From Bog-473 sp035947875 (GTDB lineage: Bacteria > Actinomycetota > Acidimicrobiia > Acidimicrobiales > RAAP-2), in contig DASZJQ010000067.1 of assembly GCA_035947875.1 (NCBI GenBank), positions 16,717 to 80,716 of the forward strand: a DNA stretch of 64,000 nucleotides. The letters run 5' to 3'. Position 1 is the first letter of the stretch. The number at the start of each line of letters is the position of its first letter. The notes beneath the pieces are model-generated. The model searched no databases. It saw only the letters and a list, made by a program, of their open reading frames with translations, and was not told the DNA's origin. Shown one piece after another: positions 1 through 8,031 of this stretch. The translations under genes and the position numbers were made by a program.

Positions 1-413
1 CGGGCACGAGCTCGACCAGCACCACCACCGCGAGCGGGGCGCGCAATCTCGTCGCCTCGCCGTCCATCAAGAGCGGCTTGCTCGCGGCCTATCTGGCCCA
101 CTCCGGCTTGGCGGCCGACCAGGTGGTGGGCACCGCTCCGGGCTCGGTGTACTACGCCTTCCTCCCGTCCACCCAGACCTACTGGGCCATGGCCGGCTTC
201 GTCCCCTCATCGACCGCCAGCATGCAGACGCAGATCGCCATGCAAGACCAAGGCTGTTGCGGGATCTTCACCCAGTCGGCGGGAGCCGCCTCCTGGACCT
301 ACGTATCGAGCTATCTCGGAGCCCCGTGCCCGGGGGCGGCGCCACCCGAGGTCCTGGCGGTGTGGAATCTCCAACCAGGGGCCGACTGTCCCGGCGCTAC
401 GGGCGGCACCTGA
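1..413 (+). CDS. C-terminal part of a probable secreted protein, function unknown (5' partial)
   Basis: The reading frame is open from the left edge to a TGA at 411-413, so the start lies outside the window. The visible 136 residues begin with a Ser/Thr-rich linker (about residues 1-12) and continue into a compact region rich in Ala, Ser, Tyr and aromatic residues. It carries a Cys-Cys pair (DQGCCGIF) and two later cysteines, which could form disulfides in an exported protein. Low charge and the Ser/Thr linker suggest an extracellular domain, but no signal peptide can be seen because the N-terminus is missing. I do not recognise a family. It ends about 150 bases before ssb and is probably a separate unit. 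Confidence 0.6.
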   Translation, partial: GTSSTSTTTASGARNLVASPSIKSGLLAAYLAHSGLAADQVVGTAPGSVYYAFLPSTQTYWAMAGFVPSSTASMQTQIAMQDQGCCGIFTQSAGAASWTYVSSYLGAPCPGAAPPEVLAVWNLQPGADCPGATGGT

Positions 414-562
414 TCCGGAGTGTCGTCCGGCGAGCCGGAGCCATCCACCGCTGAAGAATCCCGGCCGGGCAAGGATCTCGGCAAGGTTCGGGGCAAGGCG
501 ACGCCCCCACACTGCCCGATGCCCCGCAGGTGCGGGCGCAGTGCGAAAGCGAGGAGCACGCC

Positions 563-1003
563 ATGGCCAACACCACGACCATCACGGGCAACCTGACCCG
601 AGAGCCGGAAATCCGCTACACCCGTGAGGGGCAGGCGACGGCCCAGCTCGGGGTGGCCGTCAATCGACGCTGGCAGGATCGGGCGACCCAGGAATGGCAG
701 GAGGCCACCTCGTTCTTCGACGTCGTGTGCTGGCGGGACCTGGCCGAGAACGTGGCGTTGAGTCTTTCCAAGGGCATGCGCGTGGTCGTGACCGGTCGAC
801 TCGAGCAGCGCAGCTGGGAGACGGAGGAGGGGGAGCACCGTTCGAAGGTCGAGATCACCGCCGATGAGATCGGACCCAGCCTCCGCTTCGCCACCGCCGA
901 TGTGCAGCGCACCGAGCGCCGGGCGGCCACCGAGAACACCGACGACGGCGTCAACGGCATGGACGGCGGGTCGGCGTCCGACGCGCAGGCCGTCGAGGTA
1001 TGA
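563..1003 (+). CDS. ssb: Single-stranded DNA-binding protein (paralog without the acidic tip)
   Basis: 146-residue OB-fold SSB that binds single-stranded DNA in replication and repair. The start MANTTTITGNLT matches the family, and residues 1-110 cover the whole OB fold with the conserved segment VVCWRDLAENVA followed by GMRVVVTGRLEQRSWE. The ATG at 563 is chosen because a GAGGAG-type ribosome site lies 7-12 bases upstream; an earlier in-frame GTG at 530 has no such support. The tail after residue 115 is short and acidic but ends in DAQAVEV and lacks the DDDIPF-type tip that recruits partner proteins. This suggests an accessory SSB rather than the essential replicative copy. Neither rpsF nor rpsR is next to it, which also fits a second copy. 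Confidence 0.92.
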   Translation: MANTTTITGNLTREPEIRYTREGQATAQLGVAVNRRWQDRATQEWQEATSFFDVVCWRDLAENVALSLSKGMRVVVTGRLEQRSWETEEGEHRSKVEITADEIGPSLRFATADVQRTERRAATENTDDGVNGMDGGSASDAQAVEV

Positions 1004-1195
1004 GTGTCGCCCTGGCTGATCACCTCATTCGGACTGGCGGTGGGCCAGCGCCTCGTCGCCGCCCTGCTGGCCCTGGGGCACCACCGGATCGCTGTGGCCC
1101 TGCTCACGGTGGGGGCGGCCACGACGATGGTCGGGGGCCTGACCCTGGCTCGGGCCCATCGCCGGTCCGGTTCGCGACGACGATCGACTTCGTGA
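1004..1195 (+). CDS. Small hydrophobic protein of unknown function, directly after ssb
   Basis: 63 residues starting with GTG immediately after the ssb stop, with no intervening base, so it could be translationally coupled to ssb. It has two hydrophobic stretches (about residues 4-24 and 28-47) separated by GHHR, then an Arg/Ser-rich tail, which looks like a two-helix membrane hairpin with a cytoplasmic basic end. I recognise no family. There is no independent ribosome site. It could be chance coding in GC-rich DNA; the alternating hydrophobicity and the exact junction with ssb are the only support. Confidence 0.35.
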   Translation: MSPWLITSFGLAVGQRLVAALLALGHHRIAVALLTVGAATTMVGGLTLARAHRRSGSRRRSTS

Positions 1196-1325
1196 AGGAG
1201 GACGTCTTCGAGATCTGCGCCGCGCTGGCCCTGGGCGAGTCGTTGCTCAGGCGTTTGGGCCATGATCGCGGCGCCACGCGCCTGGCCGGCGTCTTCGATG
1301 TCGTCGAGGGTCGCCTCGCCGCATG

Positions 1326-1790
1326 TCAGTCCGCTGGGCCGCCGTCCTTCGAGGCATCGTCCTCGTTCTGCTCGTAGGTCAGCGAGAGCGAGTTCACGCA
1401 GTACCGCAGCCCGGTGTCGGTGGGCCCGTCGGGGAACACATGGCCCAGATGGCCGCCACATCGCGCGCACACGATCTCCGTGCGCGCCATGCCGAAGGTG
1501 CGATCGGTGTGCTCCAAAATAGTGCCGGCCGACTTCGCTCGATCGAAGCTGGGCCAGCCCGTTCCCGATTCGAACTTGGCATCGGTGTCGAACAATTCCG
1601 CATTGCAGGCGGCACAGTGGAACACGCCAGCGCCATCGACGTGGAGCAGTTCGCCCGACCAGGCCGGCTCGGTACCCGCCTTGCGCAGCACGGCGTAGCG
1701 ATCTCGGGGGAGCAGTTCGCGCCACTCGTCCTCGGTCTTGGTGACTTCGTACTCCACCGGATCCTTCTTTCTGGACTTGCGCGTCAACAC
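1326..1790 (-). CDS. msrB: Peptide-methionine (R)-S-oxide reductase MsrB
   Basis: 154-residue cytoplasmic enzyme that reduces methionine-R-sulfoxide in oxidised proteins. Visible family marks are the two zinc CxxC pairs (FHCAACNAE and IVCARCGGHLGH), the signature SGTGWPSF, HVFPDGP, and the catalytic cysteine in RYCVNSLSL near residue 133. Length is normal for the single-domain enzyme. The GTG start is supported by a GGAGGAG ribosome site about 9 bases upstream. It lies 37 bases after the serine hydrolase gene on the same strand and may be co-transcribed with it. Identification is secure from the motifs. Confidence 0.95.
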   Translation of the reverse strand: MLTRKSRKKDPVEYEVTKTEDEWRELLPRDRYAVLRKAGTEPAWSGELLHVDGAGVFHCAACNAELFDTDAKFESGTGWPSFDRAKSAGTILEHTDRTFGMARTEIVCARCGGHLGHVFPDGPTDTGLRYCVNSLSLTYEQNEDDASKDGGPAD

Positions 1791-1827
1791 AATCGATCAC
1801 TCCTCCACACGTACAACCTCCCGGTGT

Positions 1828-3042
1828 CTAAAAGTATTTCGGCTCCGCCCCCACGGCCGCGTAGCAAGCCCGGATGAGCCGACGCGCCCGGGGATCGCCC
1901 AGCATGCCGGATTGCATCTTGTTCATCACGTACCCGACGGCCAGGTTGTTCTCGGGATCGGCGAAGCCGTAGGAGCCGCCGGCGCCGGTGTGGCCGAACG
2001 AGGCTTCGCCGCCGAACGGAGCGAATGGGCTGGAGATCCAAAAGCCTTGGCCGATGTGCTGTTCCATGGGAAAGCCAAGTGACAAGAACACCTGGTCGGC
2101 TCCGAAGGTACGCACCCGGCGGGCCTGGTCCACCTGCTCGGTGGTCAGGATCGACTCCGCCGGTCCGCCTTCGACGGTCCCGATGAGGCCGGCATAGAGG
2201 CGCGAGAGCGAGGTCGCATTGGTGATGCCGTTGGCGGCCGGCACCTCCGCGGCGTGCCAGTCCGGGCGGTTCATCCACCCTGCGTCGGAGAAGGCACCAC
2301 CGACGTTCAGCGCCCGGGCGAGGAGGGTGGTGCTGAAGTCGGCCGGCATCACCTCGGCGGCGCCGCCCGGGGGCACCAGACCTCCGACAATGGGGGAGAC
2401 CCGGTGCTCGAGGTCTTCGGGCAGGCCGATCCAGAAGTCCAACCCCAGGGGTTGCGCGATCTCCTCGGCGAAGTACGTGCCCAGCGAGCGCCCACTGACG
2501 CGACGGACGACCTCACCGACCAGCCACCCGTAGGTCAAGGCGTGGTAGCCGTGGGCGGTACCGGGCTCCCACAGCGGCTTCTGTTCGGCCAGGGCCGCCA
2601 CGATTGGGTCCCAGGCCTGGATCTCCTGGGGGCTGAGGGACGCATCGATGGCGGGGAGGCCGGCTTGATGCGAGAGCAGGAGGAGTACGGGGATATCGGC
2701 CTTTCCCGATTGCGCGAACTCGGGCCAGTAGGCGGACACCGGCGCGTCGAGGTCGAGCTGGCCCCGCTGGGCCAGCAGGTTGGCGCAGGCCGCGGTGGCA
2801 CCCTTGGTGGTGGAGAAGACCAACTGGAGGGTGTCCTGGTCGTAGGGTCGGCTCCCCTTGCGGTCAAAGGTGCCGCCGTAGATGTCGACCATCTTGTGGC
2901 CGCCTACGTGCAGGCAGAAGGCCGACCCCACCTCGCGCCCGACCTCGAAGTTGTGGGCGAAGGCGTCCCTCACCCCTTCGAAGCCGGGCTCGACGTGCCC
3001 GCCGATGACGGCGTCCCCGGTCGCTCCTTCGCCGGCGCTCAC
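1828..3042 (-). CDS. Serine hydrolase of the class C beta-lactamase / EstB esterase family
   Basis: 404 residues, full length for the family of beta-lactamase-fold esterases and transesterases. The nucleophile motif SxxK is visible as FSTTKGAT (about residue 81), a Tyr-containing second motif as HGYHALTYGW (about residue 165), and a KTG-like third motif as FGHTGAGGSYGF (about residue 340). There is no signal peptide, so it is probably a cytoplasmic esterase rather than a drug-resistance enzyme. Its ATG overlaps the stop of the upstream amidohydrolase by 4 bases (ATGA), which indicates an operon and translational coupling. The substrate cannot be read from the sequence. Confidence 0.88.
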   Translation of the reverse strand: MSAGEGATGDAVIGGHVEPGFEGVRDAFAHNFEVGREVGSAFCLHVGGHKMVDIYGGTFDRKGSRPYDQDTLQLVFSTTKGATAACANLLAQRGQLDLDAPVSAYWPEFAQSGKADIPVLLLLSHQAGLPAIDASLSPQEIQAWDPIVAALAEQKPLWEPGTAHGYHALTYGWLVGEVVRRVSGRSLGTYFAEEIAQPLGLDFWIGLPEDLEHRVSPIVGGLVPPGGAAEVMPADFSTTLLARALNVGGAFSDAGWMNRPDWHAAEVPAANGITNATSLSRLYAGLIGTVEGGPAESILTTEQVDQARRVRTFGADQVFLSLGFPMEQHIGQGFWISSPFAPFGGEASFGHTGAGGSYGFADPENNLAVGYVMNKMQSGMLGDPRARRLIRACYAAVGAEPKYF

Positions 3043-4247
3043 GCGGCCAGCCGCGACCCGGCGTGGCCCATCAGGAAGAGGAAGTTGTCGACATAGAAAG
3101 CCCGGCGCACCTCCTCACCGGCATCACCCAGCGAGGCCTCGAAGCGTTCGATCGGCTTGCGCCCCCCTTCGACGTGGGGATAGTCCGACGAGAACATCAC
3201 CAGGTCGGCGCCGCCCTGCTCGACGATCCAGCCGACGTCCTCGGTCGGGTACGGGGTGAAGCGCACCTGTCGATGGACGTACTCACTGGGACGGAGCGAG
3301 AGCCCTTGCAGACGCTCCTCATGTCGATGGAAGGCCTCGAAGGCCGACTCCATCTGACGGAGCCACGACGGCACCCAGACCGCGCCCTGCTCGATGACCC
3401 CGATGTGCAGATCAGGGAACTGCTCGAGGACGCCGTCGAAGATGAGCGTGGCCAGGGTCTGGGCCGGCGGTCCCGGGATGCCCATGTAGTCGACCGAGCG
3501 GAAGTTCTCGTCACCCCCGTGAAAGTCGTGGGGAATGGGCAGGCCGTTCACGAAGTAGTGCGGATCGATCAGCTCGCCGGTGCCGCCGACGTGGAACACG
3601 ACCGGGATACCGGCATCCTGGGCCAGGGCCCAGATGGGGAAGAGATCGAGGTGGCTGGGGGAGAAGGCGGGCGGGCAACCCGACGCCACCAACAGCGCCG
3701 CCGCCCCCGCTTCGATGGCGTCCTCGGCCGTGCGCAGTGCCCTCGTGGGGTCGACCATCGGGACGTAGCACGAGGCCAGGAGCCGGGGGTCGACCGAGCA
3801 GAACTCGAGCATGCCGCGGTTGTGGGCCCGGGCGGCGGCATAGGCCAGATCGACGTCGGCGGCGTGCTCGAGTTCGTGCAGGCGCCCGTTGTGGAAGGTG
3901 TTGAAGACCAGCTGGCTGCTGAAGCCCAAGAGGTCCAGGGCCCGGGGCCGATCTTCGGCGACGAACGCCCCCGTGGCGGCGAAGTTCTTGCGTTGCATGA
4001 TCTCGACCGCTTCGGTGGCCCGGTAGTCAGGGGATCGATGGCGGTCCCGGAGCTGCTCGAAGGAGGCCACCAGGTCGCGCTGTTGCGCTTCGGGACTCCC
4101 GGTCTGGCGCAGCTCGTTGCCGCTCGAGTACTTGAGCACCGGGAGGCGATCGCGGAAGGGTGCCTCGGCGTGGTCCCTCAGCCAGGTGGGTGTCTCCATG
4201 ATGTGGGCGTCGGCATCGTGGACGAGCCGAGCTTCGTTGTAGGCCAT
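3039..4247 (-). CDS. Amidohydrolase-2 family metal-dependent hydrolase
   Basis: 402-residue TIM-barrel protein of the amidohydrolase-2 (ACMSD/LigW-like) family, whose members decarboxylate or hydrolyse aromatic and other acids. The N-terminal metal site reads DADAHI instead of the usual DxHxH, a central VVFHVGGTGE supplies the strand-5 His, and the C-terminal FSSDYPHVEGG supplies the last metal-binding Asp. A GAGGAG ribosome site sits 6 bases before the ATG. The downstream serine hydrolase overlaps it by 4 bases. Actinobacteria carry many such paralogs, often in degradation clusters; the specific substrate is unknown. Confidence 0.88.
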   Translation of the reverse strand: MAYNEARLVHDADAHIMETPTWLRDHAEAPFRDRLPVLKYSSGNELRQTGSPEAQQRDLVASFEQLRDRHRSPDYRATEAVEIMQRKNFAATGAFVAEDRPRALDLLGFSSQLVFNTFHNGRLHELEHAADVDLAYAAARAHNRGMLEFCSVDPRLLASCYVPMVDPTRALRTAEDAIEAGAAALLVASGCPPAFSPSHLDLFPIWALAQDAGIPVVFHVGGTGELIDPHYFVNGLPIPHDFHGGDENFRSVDYMGIPGPPAQTLATLIFDGVLEQFPDLHIGVIEQGAVWVPSWLRQMESAFEAFHRHEERLQGLSLRPSEYVHRQVRFTPYPTEDVGWIVEQGGADLVMFSSDYPHVEGGRKPIERFEASLGDAGEEVRRAFYVDNFLFLMGHAGSRLAA

Positions 4248-4459
4248 CTGGACTCCTCTTTTGCTTCACTGAGTATCGCAAAGGCGAGGCGGATGCGCTC
4301 TTCGCCCCGGTGATCCGTTGCGCCGAGACCCGAATTCGGCCCCGATCACGCCGTCGAAGCCGCCGACGCGCCTTCCTCCATCGTCGCCTGGGGCGCCGCC
4401 CTCACGGAGTCGGGGCGCTGCGGGTTCGACTGCGCCGGTCCAGCGCGTCCCGGGCGATC

Positions 4460-4465
4460 TATGTT
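4460..4465 (+). promoter_or_regulatory. -10 hexamer TATGTT, leaderless promoter
   Basis: TATGTT ends 7 bases before the GTG at 4473. No ribosome site is present. The placement predicts transcription starting at or next to the start codon, and argues for GTG 4473 over the ATG at 4461 that lies inside the hexamer. Confidence 0.55.
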
Positions 4466-4472
4466 CGGCACC

Positions 4473-5912
4473 GTGAATTCGATCCGGAAGTCCAAGCGCG
4501 TCGTCTCGGCGGCGCTGGCCGTTGGCTGTGCGACGGTGGTCCTGTCGAGCGTCGGGCCGGGCGTGATCGCCGGTTCGCCGGCCCAGGCATCGGCGCCGCC
4601 GTTGCACGTCACCTGGATGCGGGGCTTCGCCGCTCCCGCCACCCCGGCCAAGTACAACCGGGTCGGGGTCATCAAGGTCGGACCGAGCAGCGCCAAGAAC
4701 GTCCTCGTCTTGGAGCCGGGCACCTCGGCCGGGGCGGCGTACTTCGTGCCGCTGGCCCGGTGGATCGTCTCGAAGACCAGCGGCTGGCAGGTCTGGTCGG
4801 TCGAGCGTCGGGAGAATTTGCTGGAGGACCAGTCGGTGCTGAACCGCTTCAAGAACCATCAGGCCACCGTCACCCAGCTCTACAACTATTACCTGGGCTA
4901 CATCAAGAACCCGAGCATCACGCATCACATCCAGAACGTGGCGCCCTCGACCGTCCAGTTCGCCAAGCAATGGGGCATGAACGTGGCCGTCCAGGACCTG
5001 CGCGTGGTGATCGGTGCCGCCGCCAAGCTCGGGGGCAAGGTGGTGCTCGGTGGCCACTCCCTCGGTGGGACCGTGGTCACGGCCTATGCCACGTGGGACT
5101 TCGGTGGCCAGGCCGGAGCCCACAACCTGGCCGGCCTGGTCTACATCGACGGCGGCAGCAGCCCGACCCCGGTGAGCACCCAGACGGCGACCCAGGCCCT
5201 CCAGGCGCTCGACGCCCCCGGCGCCAGCCCCTGGCTGTCCTTCGGTGGGATCGTCGCCCCCTATGCCGGCTTGTTCGAAGCCACCGGATCGGCCTCGGCG
5301 CTCCTGGACCCGAACGCGCCCTCGTTGGGCCAGACGTCGGGCCTCCTCCCGACGGACATCGTGCCCCCGGTCCCGGTGACCAACGTCGGCCAGTACGGCT
5401 ACGCCCTCAACGCCGCCACCTCACCGGCCAGCTTGCTGGCGGCGCAGGGGCACCTCGGCCAGGGCGTTGCGGCACAGGGCCCGGTGCACGGCTGGAACGG
5501 GGCGGGCGCCCTCACGCCCATCACCCGCTTCGCCACCATGTTCTCGGGGGCGGGGATGCAGAACGTGGACGGCGTGGAGTGGTACTTCCCACAGCGCTTG
5601 ACCGACGACAGCGGGGCCGTGGCCAACGGCAACGCCAATCCGAGCCAGAGCGTGCTCAATGTCGACGCCACGATGGGCCACGACCTGCCGAAGAACCTGC
5701 GGATCTACGCCTTCGGCGCCCGCCTGGGCGGAGCGTCCGTGCCAGCCGACGCCCAGATCCTGGCCCAGCAGTCGGGCATCCCCATGCGCAACCTCACCCT
5801 GGCCAACTACCAGAGCACCTACTCCCACAACGATCCGGCCGGGGCGTACCCCACCAACGCCTTCTTCAACGGGCTCGTGCCGTTCCTGGGCCGGGTGGGC
5901 GGTCGCCGATAG
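4473..5912 (+). CDS. Secreted alpha/beta-fold hydrolase (lipase/esterase-like)
   Basis: 479 residues. The N-terminus has basic residues (RKSKR), a hydrophobic core (about residues 9-30) and an Ala-rich processing region ending AQASA, i.e. a Sec signal peptide. The nucleophile elbow GGHSLGGTV (Ser near residue 196) marks an alpha/beta hydrolase. Later segments with YIDGGSS and the C-terminal YSHNDPAG provide plausible acid and His positions. It is larger than a minimal hydrolase, so it has an extra lid or insertion region (about residues 220-400). GTG 4473 is preferred because of the -10 hexamer. It is monocistronic, divergent from the amidohydrolase. Substrate unknown; an exported lipase or ester hydrolase is likely. 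Confidence 0.8.
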   Translation: MNSIRKSKRVVSAALAVGCATVVLSSVGPGVIAGSPAQASAPPLHVTWMRGFAAPATPAKYNRVGVIKVGPSSAKNVLVLEPGTSAGAAYFVPLARWIVSKTSGWQVWSVERRENLLEDQSVLNRFKNHQATVTQLYNYYLGYIKNPSITHHIQNVAPSTVQFAKQWGMNVAVQDLRVVIGAAAKLGGKVVLGGHSLGGTVVTAYATWDFGGQAGAHNLAGLVYIDGGSSPTPVSTQTATQALQALDAPGASPWLSFGGIVAPYAGLFEATGSASALLDPNAPSLGQTSGLLPTDIVPPVPVTNVGQYGYALNAATSPASLLAAQGHLGQGVAAQGPVHGWNGAGALTPITRFATMFSGAGMQNVDGVEWYFPQRLTDDSGAVANGNANPSQSVLNVDATMGHDLPKNLRIYAFGARLGGASVPADAQILAQQSGIPMRNLTLANYQSTYSHNDPAGAYPTNAFFNGLVPFLGRVGGRR

Positions 5913-5994
5913 TCCCGGCCGCGCCGGCCTCCACGAGGCACGCCGGCGGAAGATCTCGCCCCTCACCAGCCCTTTTGGAACCGGTCAGCCAAAC

Positions 5995-6009
5995 CTGACG
6001 CCCCGTCAG
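5995..6009. promoter_or_regulatory. Perfect inverted repeat, candidate operator of the fadE-SDR-fadD3-adh operon
   Basis: CTGACG-CCC-CGTCAG is a perfect 6-3-6 palindrome whose centre is 27 bases upstream of the -10 hexamer TACGCT, so it covers the expected -35 region. A dimeric TetR-family repressor would fit this size and position. It does not match the CAAG/CTTG pattern known for mycobacterial KstR2. Confidence 0.6.
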
Positions 6010-6028
6010 AGCGAGGGCGGCGCATTGG

Positions 6029-6034
6029 TACGCT
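6029..6034 (+). promoter_or_regulatory. -10 hexamer TACGCT of the acyl-CoA dehydrogenase operon
   Basis: TACGCT ends 9 bases before the ATG at 6044, and no ribosome site lies between them, so the message is probably leaderless or nearly so. Confidence 0.6.
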
Positions 6035-6043
6035 TCCTGGGCC

Positions 6044-7231
6044 ATGGACCTGCGAGACCGCCCGGCCGACACGGCATTCCGCGCCGAGGTGCGCCGGTTC
6101 CTCGCGGCCAACGTGGTCGGCGAGTTCGCCGCGTTGGGAGGCCGGGGTGGTTCGGGGGACGAGACCTTCGGCTTCGAGACCAGGCTCAAGTGGGAACGTG
6201 TGCTGGCCGACGCCGGCTGGACCTGCCTGGGTTGGCCGGCCGAGTACGGCGGGCGGGGGGCGTCGATGACCGAGCAGGTCATCTTCAACGAGGAGTACTC
6301 CCGGTCGCTGGCGCCGGGCCGGGTCAGCATTCTGGGTGAAGGCCTGCTCGGTCCGACGTTGATCCACTTCGGGACCGAGGCGCAGAAGGAACGGTTCCTG
6401 CCGCCGATCCGGGAGGGAACCGAGCTGTGGTGCCAGGGCTACTCCGAGCCCGATGCCGGCAGCGACCTGGCCAACGTCAAGACCACGGCGGTCCGCCACG
6501 GGGACGAGTGGGTGATCACCGGGCAGAAGGTGTGGACCTCGCTGGCCCATCAGTCCGACTGGTGCTTCGTGGTGTGCCGTACCGATCCCGGCTCGAAGCG
6601 GCACCGGGGTTTGTCCTATCTCTTGGTGCCCATGGACCAGCTCGGCGTCGAGATCCGGCCGATCATGCAGTTGACCAGGACCAGCGAGTTCAACGAGGTG
6701 TTCTTCGACGGCGCCCGGACCCACGTCGACAACGTGGTGGGGGACGTCGGTGACGGTTGGAAGGTGGCCCTGGCCACCCTGTCCTTCGAGCGCGGCGTGG
6801 CGCTCCTGGGGTACCAGGTGAGTTTCGTGCGCGAGCTGGACCGGATCATCGCCGTGGCGCAGCAGAACGGACGGTCCGCCGACCCCGTGCTGCGGCAGCG
6901 CCTGGCGCGGGCCCACGCCGAATTGACCATCATGCGCTACAACACGTTGCGCAGCCTGTCGGGTGTGGACGGCCCGGTCGCTCCGCCCGAAGCCTCGATC
7001 GCCAAGCTGTACTGGGGCAGCTGGCATCGCCGGCTGGGTGAGCTGGCGCTCGATGTGCTCGGACCGTCCGCCACCGCGCTGGAGGCGGAGCCCTATGAGC
7101 TGAGCCCGTTCCAGCGCTCGTTCCTCTTCTCCCGCTCCGAGACCATCTACGGCGGGTCCAACCAGATACAGCGCAACATCATCGGCGAACGGGTGCTCGG
7201 TCTCCCGCCCGAGCCGAAAGGGGTGGCGTGA
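6044..7231 (+). CDS. Acyl-CoA dehydrogenase, FadE30-like
   Basis: 395-residue flavin enzyme that oxidises an acyl-CoA to the 2,3-enoyl-CoA. Visible family parts are the FAD/substrate loop GYSEPDAGSDLANVKT (about residue 131), the N-terminal helical domain, and the C-terminal IYGGSNQIQRNIIGERVLG. In that last motif a Gly stands where medium-chain enzymes have the catalytic Glu, as in many actinobacterial members whose base lies elsewhere. It is first in a tight operon with an SDR, a FadD3-like CoA ligase and a zinc alcohol dehydrogenase. In Mycobacterium fadE30, ipdF and fadD3 are neighbours in steroid C/D-ring degradation, which suggests but does not prove the same role here. Confidence 0.88.
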   Translation: MDLRDRPADTAFRAEVRRFLAANVVGEFAALGGRGGSGDETFGFETRLKWERVLADAGWTCLGWPAEYGGRGASMTEQVIFNEEYSRSLAPGRVSILGEGLLGPTLIHFGTEAQKERFLPPIREGTELWCQGYSEPDAGSDLANVKTTAVRHGDEWVITGQKVWTSLAHQSDWCFVVCRTDPGSKRHRGLSYLLVPMDQLGVEIRPIMQLTRTSEFNEVFFDGARTHVDNVVGDVGDGWKVALATLSFERGVALLGYQVSFVRELDRIIAVAQQNGRSADPVLRQRLARAHAELTIMRYNTLRSLSGVDGPVAPPEASIAKLYWGSWHRRLGELALDVLGPSATALEAEPYELSPFQRSFLFSRSETIYGGSNQIQRNIIGERVLGLPPEPKGVA

Positions 7232-8031
7232 GCCTCCAGTCGTCGTTCGATCCCCGGCCACCGCCCCCGCCCCCGACCGGGCACGCCCTGCTCGCCGGCA
7301 AGGTCGTCATCGTCACCGCCGCCGCCGGCACGGGCATCGGCTCGGCCACGGCCCGTCGTTGCCTGGAGGAGGGCGCGGCGGTGGTGGTGTCCGACGCCCA
7401 CGAGCGTCGCCTGGCCGAAACGGCCGAGCTCCTCGGGGCCGAGACCGGTGGCCAGGTCCATGCCGTCGCCTGCGACGTGACCGACGAGACGCAGGTCGGT
7501 GCCCTCTATGCCGCCGCCATCGAGCACTTCGGCCACTTCGATGTGGCGGTGCACAACGCCGGGTTGGGGGGCACGGTGCCGCTGGTCGAGATGACCGACG
7601 AGCAGTGGTCCACCGTGCTCGACATCACCTTGACCGGGACGTTCCGCTGCACCCGGGCCGCCTTGACCCACCTGTTGCCCCGGGGGAGCGGGGTCATCGT
7701 CAACAACGCCTCGGTCCTGGGCTGGCGGGCCCAACCGGGCCAGGCGCATTACGCCGCGGCCAAGGCCGGCGTGATGGCGCTCACCCGATGTGCCGCCGCC
7801 GAGGCGGCGCCGTCGGGTGTGCGGGTCAACGCGGTGTCGCCCAGTCTGGCCGAGCACCCGTTCCTCAATCGGGCCATCCCCGACGAGGACCTGGCCGTCC
7901 TGCGCCGGCGCGAGCTCTTCGGGCGCGGCGCCGAGACCTGGGAGGTGGCCAACGTGATCGTGTTCCTGGCCAGCGACTACTCGTCGTACCTGAGCGGGGA
8001 GGTCATCTCCGTGAGCAGCCAGCACCCGTGA
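7228..8031 (+). CDS. Short-chain dehydrogenase, IpdF-like
   Basis: 267 residues. It has a Rossmann start with a modified glycine motif (TAAAGTGIGSA), the structural HNAG, the catalytic Ser in NNASVLGW and the YAAAK pair (Tyr/Lys near residue 172). Its GTG overlaps the stop of the preceding acyl-CoA dehydrogenase (GTGA), so it is translationally coupled. The unusual TAAAGTGIG motif and the gene order match mycobacterial IpdF (Rv3559c), which reduces the 5-keto group of the steroid C/D-ring acid after CoA activation. An N-terminal Pro-rich stretch (PPPPPPT) precedes the fold. SDR family is certain; IpdF role is inferred from context. Confidence 0.85.
   Translation: MSLQSSFDPRPPPPPPTGHALLAGKVVIVTAAAGTGIGSATARRCLEEGAAVVVSDAHERRLAETAELLGAETGGQVHAVACDVTDETQVGALYAAAIEHFGHFDVAVHNAGLGGTVPLVEMTDEQWSTVLDITLTGTFRCTRAALTHLLPRGSGVIVNNASVLGWRAQPGQAHYAAAKAGVMALTRCAAAEAAPSGVRVNAVSPSLAEHPFLNRAIPDEDLAVLRRRELFGRGAETWEVANVIVFLASDYSSYLSGEVISVSSQHP

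Noticed and set aside
1000..1377. 125-residue plus-strand frame after ssb
   Set aside because: Low-complexity Pro/Gly/Arg sequence that runs antisense into msrB; the 63-residue frame at 1004 is the better candidate.
4415..4455. GGTTCGA sequence resembling a tRNA T-loop
   Set aside because: No acceptor, D-arm or anticodon stem could be folded around it, and no CCA end follows.
7359..8027. Plus-strand frame continuous with the FadD3-like gene
   Set aside because: It overlaps the SDR gene in another frame and is Arg/Gly-rich shadow sequence; adenylate-forming ligase sequence begins only after 8028.
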